Notes under the pieces: model-generated | What the model saw: only the letters and a program-made list of their open reading frames with translations | Told to the model about the DNA's origin: nothing | Databases searched by the model: none | Source: Sphingobacterium oryzagri | Lineage (GTDB): Bacteria; Bacteroidota; Bacteroidia; Sphingobacteriales; Sphingobacteriaceae | Reading direction: 5' to 3' | NCBI RefSeq assembly: GCF_028736175.1 | Contig: NZ_CP117880.1 | Span: 62,001-126,000 of the forward strand | Length of the DNA stretch: 64,000 nucleotides | Shown here: positions 17,010 through 24,641 of the stretch, one piece after another | Position numbering within the stretch: position 1 is the first letter of the stretch | Layout: each line of letters starts with the position of its first letter | Translations under genes and position numbers: made by a program

Positions 17010-20000
17010 TTATTTTAGATCGTTTAGGATTTCCTGAACAGCTCTTTCAAGTTGCGGATCTTTGTCTGCTGCGCGATCAGCGATCGTATTTTTGACAAAA
17101 ATATCTGGCGCAACACCGGTAAGCTCTAGGTCATCGCCTCCTAGCGTGTAACATCCCCATGCCGGCACGCGATACATGGAGCCATCGACAAGCCCTTTTG
17201 CCGATGTGAAAATGATCCAGCGATACGTCTCCGTTCCAATAATCTTTCCGAGCTTTAACGCTTTAAATCCGGCCGCCGTCATCTCTGCATCGCTCAGCGA
17301 TTGTTCGTTAATCAACAAGACAATCGGTTTGCCTGATGGTGTAAAGTTTCCTTGTGGCGCTCGTTTACCGCCTCGATATTGCCATTGTAGGTAAGGTCGC
17401 TGTTGAAGAAAACGGAGTACTTCATCGTGTACATTTCCGCCGGTGTTGTAACGAAGGTCTAAAATAATAGCTTCTTTACTATTTTCTTGTTCGGCCATAT
17501 CCAGCAAAAATGTTTCCAGCTCGCCGCCCGACATGTTCTTCATGTGGCTGTAGGCAATCCGGCTGTTGCTGAGCTCGTTTACCTTCGTGCGATTGCCTTT
17601 GATCCATTCGTTATAGAGCCCATCTTTAAAGTCAGCAGTACTTTGCGGGCGGATGTTTACCTGATGCTCTTTGCCGCCCCGGGAAACGGTAAGCTGAATT
17701 TCTTTGGCAAGCGATGGCATCGTAAAATAAAAGTCCCGATCTACTGTTGATGCAAATTTTTCGCCGTTGATAGCGACGAGTACATCGCCCGGTTGTAGAT
17801 CAATGCCTTTGCGTGAGGCAGGCCCATTAATTACAATACGCACGATTTTTAACGGATTGTCTTGCGCGTAAACAACACCAATTTCGTTTGTCACGAAATT
17901 AAATGCTTTACGTTCTTCAGCGCCCATCGAGCTAAAACCTAAATGCGACGCGTTTAATTCGCCAAGCATATCGTTTAACAGCACGCGCAGATCGGCACGC
18001 GTGTTGATACCACCAAGGTAGCCGGCGTATTTCTTTTTGACGCCCGCCCAATCGACGCCGTGGAACTTACTGTCGTAAAAATTTTCCTCGATACCAGCCC
18101 AGGTTTCGTAAAACATCTGGTTGAACTCTTGCGCCAGATCTTTCGTGAATTTGTAGCTTAGGGTTATTTTATCCAACTTGTTGCTTTCCAGGCTATATTT
18201 ATGGATGTTGCCAGCACTAAGCGCATAGAATTTGCCATCCACTTCGAAGAGCTGGCTTAAAAATCCGTCTGCAACCTTTTCTGTTTTTGATTCTTCAAAA
18301 GGTTCAGAAACCTGCCTGTAAAAACCACCTTTGCCTTCGTGTGTAGAAGAAAAGAATAAGTAGTTTTTGTCGCCTTTGCTAAACGCGTAAGGTGCATTTT
18401 GACTACCGCTGGCTGGACTTACCCGCGTAATGCGATCGGATAGGTTGTCGAGATCTATACTGACCAGCGTTTTTTTACTGCTATCGGCCTTGACTGTCGT
18501 TTTCCCCTTTTCAACTTTTTTAGCTGTACTATCTTTCTTTTCTTTCGGCTGTTCGGTAAAAAGATCATCAAACTTGCTGCTGCGGTAAGGATCATCTACA
18601 TTAACCAGCGCCATTTTATAGATACTGGAAGATTGCATGCCCAATGGATAAGATGGTTTGGTGCGGTTGCTGGCAAAATAGATGTATTTTCCATCTGCCG
18701 ACCATACGGGATTGGTTTCCGAGACACCGGTGTTGGTGAGGTTGATCGTCTTGCCGCTACCCAGATGATGCACAAAAATATCTTGCTCAAAATTGCGCAC
18801 CGCGGTAAAGAGCACATGGCTGTCATCTGGCGCGAAAGAGGGCGATGAGTTTTGAAAAGCCCAGATCTCGTCTTTCACCAGCACGTTGCTTTTAAGCGTG
18901 GCAAGGTCTAACAGGCGCACCTCGTCGCGGCCGCTAAGATATACGGCCTTACTATTATCCTTGTTAAACGTAATATCTCTGTTGTTGCGCAAGTCGCTGG
19001 TAAGCTGCTTTACATCGCCCTGTCCATCGGCGCTACGGGTAAACCAATTTTGATAACCCTGGCTGGTTTGGCTAAACAAAATTGTTTTATTATCCTTCAA
19101 CCATTTTATCTCCATTGCTCGTTCGCCCGTGCTAGGCATTTTACGAATAAATTTACCCGTAATATCGCTCACGAAAACCTCTCCGCGCGAAATAAACGCC
19201 ATTTTTTTGCCATCGGGCGATACATCGACGTTGCTTATGGCTTCGGTGATGTCAAATTCTTTTTGCTTGCCCAATACGTTGTTTTTGCTGAGGGTGATCG
19301 TCGGTTGTGCCGTTTTCTTTCCCTTGGTGTCGTATAAAAAGATTTGATAATCTTTTTCAAAAACGACAACCGCCCCGTTTGCTGCGACGTTAGGACGTTT
19401 AATAGATTCTTTAAACTGGGTTAAGGCTACTTTTTTTCCAGCAACGATGCTATACAGGTTGTATTCGTCATTTGCTTCGTCGGACGCAAAATAAATCGTG
19501 CCCTGGCGATCGACGCTGGGCCACAGATCTTTCCCGATGTAATCGGTGTATTGCTTAAACGTATTGCGCTTCGGATCATACGAAAGGATATCCGGATTGA
19601 ATGCGCCCTTATAACGTTTCCTGTTTGCAGAAGAGTAACTTTCCCAGGAATTGTTGAAAAGCAGTTCGCCACTCGGTGTTTCAGTAACAGCGTGGATAAA
19701 ATTAAAATAGTGCGGAAGAATGCGTGTTGCTGTACCGCCCTCCCTGTTTACTTTGTAGCTGCTAAACCTGTTGTAACGTGACGAGGTAAAGTAAATTACT
19801 TTGCTGTCCCAGCTCCAGCTGTCGACTTCATCTGCACCATCATGATACGTGAGCTGCTTGATTTCTCCGCCATCCAGTGGCATCGTGTAAATGTCCATGT
19901 TACCATTTTGATTAGAAGAAAAGGCAAGCCATTTACCATCGGGCGAGATGCGAGATGCGGTTTCGTCGCCATCCATTGCGGTAAGTCTTAGCGCTGTGCC

Positions 20001-20162
20001 GCCTTGGGCCGGAACCTTCCAAAGGTCGCCGTCAAAGCTAAAAACGATCGTGTTGCCATCAGGACTTAACGTGGGATAGGACAAGAATGTTGGCTGTTGT
20101 TGCGCCATCCCCCATGAGCCTATGCCGAGCGACAGGAGGATGAAAGAGATTTTTTTAATCAT
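17010..20162 (-). CDS. Tricorn-like S41 family serine protease (copy 2)
   Basis: The 1050-residue exported protease (signal peptide about 1-20) has the same order as copy 1: PD40/TolB-like propeller repeats (about 25-540) with SPDGN and SPDGK motifs, a lysine-rich linker near 550-580, a helical core, PDZ (about 770-850) and an S41 domain (about 850-1050). The predicted nucleophile is S957 in NEQSLSDAE; RYNTGGNV and GTETYRW mark the rest of the S41 core. This catalytic loop matches the common bacterial form better than copy 1. The protein should act in the periplasm on peptides or unfolded proteins. It lies upstream of the Oar-type receptor on the same strand with a terminator between. The high number of propeller repeats agrees with family length. 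Confidence 0.9.
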   Translation of the reverse strand: MIKKISFILLSLGIGSWGMAQQQPTFLSYPTLSPDGNTIVFSFDGDLWKVPAQGGTALRLTAMDGDETASRISPDGKWLAFSSNQNGNMDIYTMPLDGGEIKQLTYHDGADEVDSWSWDSKVIYFTSSRYNRFSSYKVNREGGTATRILPHYFNFIHAVTETPSGELLFNNSWESYSSANRKRYKGAFNPDILSYDPKRNTFKQYTDYIGKDLWPSVDRQGTIYFASDEANDEYNLYSIVAGKKVALTQFKESIKRPNVAANGAVVVFEKDYQIFLYDTKGKKTAQPTITLSKNNVLGKQKEFDITEAISNVDVSPDGKKMAFISRGEVFVSDITGKFIRKMPSTGERAMEIKWLKDNKTILFSQTSQGYQNWFTRSADGQGDVKQLTSDLRNNRDITFNKDNSKAVYLSGRDEVRLLDLATLKSNVLVKDEIWAFQNSSPSFAPDDSHVLFTAVRNFEQDIFVHHLGSGKTINLTNTGVSETNPVWSADGKYIYFASNRTKPSYPLGMQSSSIYKMALVNVDDPYRSSKFDDLFTEQPKEKKDSTAKKVEKGKTTVKADSSKKTLVSIDLDNLSDRITRVSPASGSQNAPYAFSKGDKNYLFFSSTHEGKGGFYRQVSEPFEESKTEKVADGFLSQLFEVDGKFYALSAGNIHKYSLESNKLDKITLSYKFTKDLAQEFNQMFYETWAGIEENFYDSKFHGVDWAGVKKKYAGYLGGINTRADLRVLLNDMLGELNASHLGFSSMGAEERKAFNFVTNEIGVVYAQDNPLKIVRIVINGPASRKGIDLQPGDVLVAINGEKFASTVDRDFYFTMPSLAKEIQLTVSRGGKEHQVNIRPQSTADFKDGLYNEWIKGNRTKVNELSNSRIAYSHMKNMSGGELETFLLDMAEQENSKEAIILDLRYNTGGNVHDEVLRFLQQRPYLQWQYRGGKRAPQGNFTPSGKPIVLLINEQSLSDAEMTAAGFKALKLGKIIGTETYRWIIFTSAKGLVDGSMYRVPAWGCYTLGGDDLELTGVAPDIFVKNTIADRAADKDPQLERAVQEILNDLK

Positions 20163-20342
20163 AAAGATTGGAAAGTATAGTTTTCTTGTGTTGAACGTCT
20201 AATTCGTGGAGTTGCTTTCGGTCAATGGTTTGTTAGCCAGTACGACAGGCTCCGGTAATTTTGGTTGCAAAATACTAAATATATGGCCGTCACTAATTCA
20301 GGTATTGAATTTTTTACAGGAAATGAATGGTTGCGCTAAACA

Positions 20343-20795
20343 TTACGCTCGTCGTTTATGCTTGTCTTTGAGTAAAACGCGGCGTAATTGCAGAAAGCCA
20401 ACGGTAAGTTTTCTTTTGGAGGTGAGGTAAGGAATGCTCATAACCACCAAGACACTGATACAAGCTGCAGTGCCCAACGCGCCGCCGTATCCATCAAAAT
20501 ACGTGCTGGTATGGAGATAGATAATTCCGAGAACTAAGCCAGCGAATGCCGTTCCGAGATAAGTGGAGAGCCGATCTGAAGTGGCCATACCAATAAACGA
20601 ACCGCCAATCGCGACCATCGGAATATGTTGGGTAAGAAAAGGTGAAAGCAGGTTTGGAAAAAAGTGAAGCGTTGCAGCTACAAAAAGCGCAACCACTGCG
20701 GATGCGCGCACCGGCCCCTGTTTAAAACGGATATGGATATGCTGTGTTAAAAGCGCGCTAAGTATGGCGGTAATCATTAATGCGGCGTTTTGCAT
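20343..20795 (-). CDS. Small multi-pass membrane protein (paralogue of the next gene)
   Basis: The protein has 150 residues with four or five hydrophobic segments (about 3-18, 31-45, 58-70, 78-98, 106-125) and a basic C-terminal tail (KDKHKRRA). I do not recognise a named family. Its segment GGSFIGMATSD, followed by GYGGALGTAACISVLVV, matches in order and spacing the segment CGAFVGMCSPH...GIGGKLGTLAFIGVLI of the upstream protein, so the two share a domain. The genes are separated by one base, so they should be co-translated and may form a two-subunit membrane complex. Function unknown; a transporter-like role is only a guess. Confidence 0.75.
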   Translation of the reverse strand: MQNAALMITAILSALLTQHIHIRFKQGPVRASAVVALFVAATLHFFPNLLSPFLTQHIPMVAIGGSFIGMATSDRLSTYLGTAFAGLVLGIIYLHTSTYFDGYGGALGTAACISVLVVMSIPYLTSKRKLTVGFLQLRRVLLKDKHKRRA

Positions 20796-20796
20796 C

Positions 20797-21348
20797 TTAT
20801 TTGCTGTAAAAATGAAGGAGATAGGTGATCAGTACGCCGATAAATGCTAAGGTGCCTAATTTCCCGCCGATACCTTGCATTACACTTTTCGAAACCATAA
20901 GAAAGATGGCTGTGAATAAGCTGGCAACCAGCACAAATCCTGGTCCGCTAGCCACATGCGGGCTGCACATGCCGACAAAAGCGCCGCAATATATCGCCGT
21001 CGGAAGTTGTCGTAGATACGCAGATTTTGGACGAATATCAGGGATAAAAGAAGCGGCCGCACCGATCGTTGACGCGGCTAAAACAGGGCCTAATGCTAAA
21101 ATCTGATAAAGATAATACGTACAAAGCGCGCCCACAGGTACCCAAATGACCACTTTTATAGACTCATATTCCTCGGCTTGCTCGTGAAGCTGACGTTTGA
21201 GGTAGGAGTAACACAACAAAATCACTACAGATAAAATAAAGATCGGAATAAGATATCCACGTGTGTTCTCCCGGAAGATAGCCGAGAGAAAAAGTGCCTG
21301 AACCAGAAACAGGAGCAGAATAATGATATAGCGGATCGCTTTTTTCAT
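20797..21348 (-). CDS. Multi-pass membrane protein, partner of the preceding gene
   Basis: The protein has 183 residues from the ATG at 21348 (MKKAIRYIIILLLFLVQALF); an upstream TTG at 21363 would add MPASI and is unlikely. TM segments lie at about 5-25, 33-50, 66-85, 88-102 and two or three more in the C-terminal half. Its C-terminal domain resembles that of the 150-residue protein encoded one base downstream (GAFVGM and GGKLGTLAF motifs), while the N-terminal 60 residues have no counterpart there. No charged pore or catalytic motif is evident. The gene is divergent from the envelope-protein and PLP-enzyme genes at 21481-23007. Confidence 0.75.
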   Translation of the reverse strand: MKKAIRYIIILLLFLVQALFLSAIFRENTRGYLIPIFILSVVILLCYSYLKRQLHEQAEEYESIKVVIWVPVGALCTYYLYQILALGPVLAASTIGAAASFIPDIRPKSAYLRQLPTAIYCGAFVGMCSPHVASGPGFVLVASLFTAIFLMVSKSVMQGIGGKLGTLAFIGVLITYLLHFYSK

Positions 21349-21480
21349 GATAGACGCAGGCAAAGGTAAGGCCTAGACAGTAAATTTTTGAAGAAAATAT
21401 GCTATTGCCTAGTCGAATGCAGGCTTTGGCTTGATGCTTGTGAAAATAATGCTAAATTTAATGCTGAAAAGGCTTACGAT

Positions 21481-21942
21481 ATGAAAAAAATGATGTTGTT
21501 GCTGTGCTGCTGTTTTACCACGATGCTCGCTGTGGCACAGAATAAATCCGGAAATAAATGGATTTGGGGGCCTTCTATTGGTTGGCAATACCAAAGTGGA
21601 AATTTTCTGAAAGCTGCTGGATGGGGTTTGTTCGCGCCTAATGATCATCAATATATGAAAGTAGAAGCCGGGGCAAACTTTACCTGGATGCGCAACCAAA
21701 CAACGGTTATACCTGAAGTGGGCTTCACCTACTACCTGAGCGATAAATTGGTTTTCCCATTTCTAAAAGCAGAGGTAAACCCTTACACTGTAACACCGAA
21801 GATTGGCATAGGCTTGCTTTCGATCATCGATCTGGGCTTAGGTTATGGTTTTGCTATGCAAACCAAAGATGGCTTTAAACCATTACAAGGCATTACCGGT
21901 TCGGTGAGCTTAAACATTCCGCTCAATTTTCATTTGCAATAA
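21481..21942 (+). CDS. Small secreted or outer-membrane beta-barrel-like protein
   Basis: The chosen ATG at 21481 gives 153 residues starting with a standard signal peptide (MKKMMLLLCCCFTTMLAVAQ). The reading frame stays open upstream to a TTG at 21388, but that extension has no signal-like sequence. The mature part alternates hydrophobic and polar residues in about eight short strands (WIWGPSIGWQYQSG, KVEAGANFTWM, VIPEVGFTYYLS and others), and ends GSVSLNIPLNFHLQ. This suggests a small outer-membrane barrel, though a soluble beta protein is possible. The cysteine run in the signal peptide is not a lipobox by position. It lies 15 bases ahead of the PLP-dependent enzyme gene, probably in one operon. 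Confidence 0.7.
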   Translation: MKKMMLLLCCCFTTMLAVAQNKSGNKWIWGPSIGWQYQSGNFLKAAGWGLFAPNDHQYMKVEAGANFTWMRNQTTVIPEVGFTYYLSDKLVFPFLKAEVNPYTVTPKIGIGLLSIIDLGLGYGFAMQTKDGFKPLQGITGSVSLNIPLNFHLQ

Positions 21943-21957
21943 GGCCTAAATCAATAC

Positions 21958-23007
21958 ATGAGAAACTTTCAACGCTTGCAACAAGCGACCGGGCGTACGA
22001 TCCGACACGAGGATGAAACTTACTTGTTTTTCGGAGGAACCGCTTATTTGGGATTGCTAGCCGACCCGGATTTTATGGATCTGTACAAAGATGGTATTGA
22101 TCGCTACGGGCTCAATAATGGGACGTCGCGAAACAACAATATCCAACTGGCGATATACGATGAGGCCGAGCAACGGCTGGCGAAGCGCTTTGCCGTTGAT
22201 GATTGTTTGCTGCTATCCAGTGGCTATTTGGCAGCGCAATTGTGTATACAAAGTTTGAAGGATGCGGGCGAATTGCTTTATGCGCCAAACGCCCATCCCG
22301 CGCTGTGGCAGGCTGAAGCGCCGTTGCCTTCACAGGATTTTAACGCATGGGCAAGCAATACGGTTGATTATATCAACACGTCGACGGCCGACGCATTTGT
22401 CATCGTGTCGAATACGGTAGATAACATGACGCCGGCTTTATACGACTTTTCGGTATTCAGCCGGGTATCACCGGAGAAGAAAATTTACTTTTTGCTCGAT
22501 GATTCGCATGGTATCGGACTTGCCGCTGTTAATGCTTTTTTTGTCGATACGCAGGCGCTGGCTGGCGAAAATCGCGAAATCATCGTCGTAGCTTCGCTTG
22601 CAAAAGGTATGGGGACAGATGCCGGCGCTATATTTTGTTCTAAGCAGCTGGCAGCGCAGTTTCGCTCTTCGCCATTTTTCACGGGCTCTTCCCCTTCCAG
22701 TCCGGCGGCGTTGTATGCACTTACCGCTGGCGAGTGGATCTACAAGCGACAATGGCAGGCGCTGCACAACAATAAAACTTACCTCGATCATCATCTCGGC
22801 GCACTGTTGCGCAGCATTCCCAATTTTCCGGTTTTTACCCTGGATATGCCCGATCTTTTTACACGGCTCCTGGCAAAAAATATCTTAATTACCAGCTTCT
22901 CTTATCCCTTACCTACAGATCTGCCGATCAATCGTATCGTGGTGTCGGCGTCGCACAAGCAGGATGATCTAGACTACTTGATAAGGGCATTGCAAAGCCT
23001 GTGTTAA
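21958..23007 (+). CDS. PLP-dependent alpha-oxoamine synthase-like aminotransferase
   Basis: The 349-residue fold type I PLP enzyme resembles 8-amino-7-oxononanoate synthase and 2-amino-3-ketobutyrate ligase (class I/II aminotransferase domain). Visible residues are D181 and H184 in DDSHGIG (PLP ring contacts) and K216 in ASLAKGMG (Schiff base). The glycine-rich N-terminal segment YGLNNGTSRNNNIQ matches the family's YG.G..GSR...G but with asparagines in place of several glycines. At 349 residues it is shorter than authentic AONS (about 385), and no biotin or threonine genes are nearby. Substrate is therefore unknown; acyl-CoA condensation with an amino acid is the family reaction. The gene follows the small envelope-protein gene at 15 bases. 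Confidence 0.8.
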   Translation: MRNFQRLQQATGRTIRHEDETYLFFGGTAYLGLLADPDFMDLYKDGIDRYGLNNGTSRNNNIQLAIYDEAEQRLAKRFAVDDCLLLSSGYLAAQLCIQSLKDAGELLYAPNAHPALWQAEAPLPSQDFNAWASNTVDYINTSTADAFVIVSNTVDNMTPALYDFSVFSRVSPEKKIYFLLDDSHGIGLAAVNAFFVDTQALAGENREIIVVASLAKGMGTDAGAIFCSKQLAAQFRSSPFFTGSSPSSPAALYALTAGEWIYKRQWQALHNNKTYLDHHLGALLRSIPNFPVFTLDMPDLFTRLLAKNILITSFSYPLPTDLPINRIVVSASHKQDDLDYLIRALQSLC

Positions 23008-23016
23008 ATTGTTGAA

Positions 23017-23040
23017 AACTAATTGCCTAGGCAATTAGTT
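23017..23040 (+). terminator. 24-bp perfect palindrome after the PLP enzyme gene
   Basis: The 24 bases are an exact palindrome with centre CCTAGG, starting 9 bases past the stop codon. Folded as RNA it gives a stem of about 10 bp with a tight loop. There is no strong T run after it, so termination is probable but a protein-binding site is possible. Confidence 0.5.
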
Positions 23041-23140
23041 CGCTAAACCTGCCTGTGGAATAAATCATAAGTTTTAGTTAAATATCTGATACATAAAAGT
23101 TTCCCAATCGTCATGTTTGTCAAAAAAACTTAAATAAATT

Positions 23141-23170
23141 TTTAAACATCATAAAAAAAAGATACTTTTG
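23141..23170 (+). promoter_or_regulatory. Promoter of the HU/IHF-like gene
   Basis: TACTTTTG at 23163-23170 matches the Bacteroidota -7 consensus TAnnTTTG exactly. A T-rich -33-like element (TTTT) lies at 23141-23144, 18 bases upstream. Predicted transcription start near 23176, leaving a leader of about 55 bases before the ATG at 23231. Confidence 0.65.
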
Positions 23171-23230
23171 CATCCCCAAACTGCTACAGCGTTAAGGGTT
23201 GAGAAATAAATAATTACAGTAAAAACAGAT

Positions 23231-23515
23231 ATGACTAAAGCAGAAATTATTGCGGAGATCTCTAACAAAACGGGCTTAGAGAAAGTAGACGTTCAAGAAA
23301 CAGTTGAAGCATTTTTTAAAGTGGTTAAAAATGCGATGATCAGTGGCGAGAATGTGTATGTTAGAGGTTTTGGAAGTTTCGTAGTGAAGAAAAGAGCAGA
23401 GAAGACAGCGCGCAACATCTCAAAAAATACAGCTATCATTATTCCGGCGCACTTTGTGCCAAGCTTCAAACCAGCAAAGGTTTTTGTTGAAAAAGTTAAA
23501 CAAGGAAACAAGTAA
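23231..23515 (+). CDS. HU/IHF family DNA-binding protein
   Basis: The 94-residue HU/IHF-type protein is close to the usual 90-95. The N-terminal helices (MTKAEIIAEISNKTGLEKVDV) and the beta-arm core (YVRGFGSFVVKKRAEKTARN) are typical; the arm reads TAIIIPAHFVPSFKPAK, with the conserved proline near the tip. Such proteins bend and compact DNA in the nucleoid as homo- or heterodimers. It has a strong Bacteroidota promoter and is followed 6 bases later by the TPR protein gene. No Shine-Dalgarno sequence precedes the start. Confidence 0.95.
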   Translation: MTKAEIIAEISNKTGLEKVDVQETVEAFFKVVKNAMISGENVYVRGFGSFVVKKRAEKTARNISKNTAIIIPAHFVPSFKPAKVFVEKVKQGNK

Positions 23516-23521
23516 GACAAG

Positions 23522-24355
23522 ATGAATACCAAACAAATAATAGTACTCGTAATCGTTGTGGCTCTAATGGGTGCATTGCTTGCGCGCCCTATTAAAGGTT
23601 TGGTGACTGAAAATAAAGCGACAACTGCCTCGGCAGCTTCCGCTTCTTCCTCCGCTTTTAATTTTCAAAGTGTATCTGATTTAACTAAACAGACGATCAA
23701 CGCCGGTTTGGCTCAGGAGATCACTGCGTTGGAAGCGAAAGTTGCGGATGCAAGCGGCCAAGAGAAGATCGCTTTGTTGGAAGAGCTTGCAAAAAAATGG
23801 GACGATTTAGCCAAATATGCGCCTCAGGGATTTATTTATGAGGAAATGGCGAAAATTTCTCCTAAATTTGAGTATTGGTTGAAAGCCGGTGATGCCTTCC
23901 GATCAGCATACACCAATTTGCAAGATACAGCTATGGCAACAGAACTTAATCGATTGGCAATTCAATCGTATGAGCATGCTACCGAGCTGGATGGAAACAA
24001 TTTGGATGCAAAAACGGGCTTAGGCGCCGCAATGGTGACTGGAACAAACAATCCTATGGCAGGAATTGCATTGTTGAGGGAAGTAGTCGCAAAGGATCCA
24101 AAAAATATTCAAGCAAACAAAACGTTGGGATTGTTTTCATTGCAGTCCCGTCAATTTGACAAAGCGATTGAGCGTTTCAAGACCATTGTCGAGTTGAAAC
24201 CTGATGCCGAATCGTATTTCTATTTGGCAACGGGGTATGAAAATATTGGGTTGAAAAATGAAGCCATCGCTGCTTTTCAAAAAAGCAAAGAGCTGGCGGC
24301 AGATCCTTCCCTATCGCAGTTCATCGACCGTCGGGTTGAAGAATTGAGCAAGTAA
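23522..24355 (+). CDS. Membrane-anchored TPR-repeat protein
   Basis: The 277-residue protein begins with an uncleaved-looking TM anchor (about 5-22, IIVLVIVVALMGALLA), then an Ala/Ser/Thr-rich linker (about 36-50) and a helical region. At least three tetratricopeptide repeats follow in the second half (about 135-275; for example NLDAKTGLGAAMV, NIQANKTLGLFSLQSRQFDKA and AESYFYLATGYENIGLKNEA). TPR domains scaffold protein complexes; the partner is unknown. It is co-transcribed with the HU gene (6-base gap) and precedes the tiny basic ribosome-associated gene and RNase G/E. That arrangement suggests growth-linked expression, but no specific role. Confidence 0.85.
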   Translation: MNTKQIIVLVIVVALMGALLARPIKGLVTENKATTASAASASSSAFNFQSVSDLTKQTINAGLAQEITALEAKVADASGQEKIALLEELAKKWDDLAKYAPQGFIYEEMAKISPKFEYWLKAGDAFRSAYTNLQDTAMATELNRLAIQSYEHATELDGNNLDAKTGLGAAMVTGTNNPMAGIALLREVVAKDPKNIQANKTLGLFSLQSRQFDKAIERFKTIVELKPDAESYFYLATGYENIGLKNEAIAAFQKSKELAADPSLSQFIDRRVEELSK

Positions 24356-24395
24356 TTAACATATTAATTTATAATCATTTAAAAACATTAAAGCT

Positions 24396-24485
24396 ATGCC
24401 AAGCGGAAAAAAAAGAAAAAGACACAAAATGGCTACTCACAAACGTAAAAAACGTTTAAGAAAAAATAGACACAAGAAAAAATAA
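24396..24485 (+). CDS. AURKAIP1/COX24-domain small basic protein, putative ribosomal protein
   Basis: This 29-residue ORF reads MPSGKKRKRHKMATHKRKKR followed by LRKNRHKKK; about two thirds of its residues are Lys, Arg or His. It matches the very short Bacteroidota proteins annotated with the AURKAIP1/COX24 domain, related to the C-terminal tail of a mitochondrial small-subunit ribosomal protein. By analogy it should bind rRNA. It sits 40 bases after the TPR gene and just before the RNase G/E gene, and is followed by an intrinsic terminator. Because of its length it is easily missed by gene callers. I am confident that it is a real gene, less so of its exact place on the ribosome. Confidence 0.88.
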   Translation: MPSGKKRKRHKMATHKRKKRLRKNRHKKK

Positions 24486-24525
24486 GCTTGTTGGTCTTTT
24501 TGGCTGAAGCCGCATAAAGACGTCG

Positions 24526-24571
24526 TACAATCTATGGTTTCGCTTCGGTAAGACTGTAGATTGTATTTTTT
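24526..24571 (+). terminator. Intrinsic terminator after the small basic protein gene
   Basis: A 9-bp perfect stem (24526-24534 / 24557-24565) is followed by TTTTTT. It separates the HU-TPR-small-protein unit from the RNase G/E gene, which begins 70 bases later. Confidence 0.8.
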
Positions 24572-24641
24572 CATTAACGAGTTTTTTTATGTTTCACAGG
24601 CCGGATGCAAGCGTTGCATCAGAGCCCTAAAAAAGTAGCTG

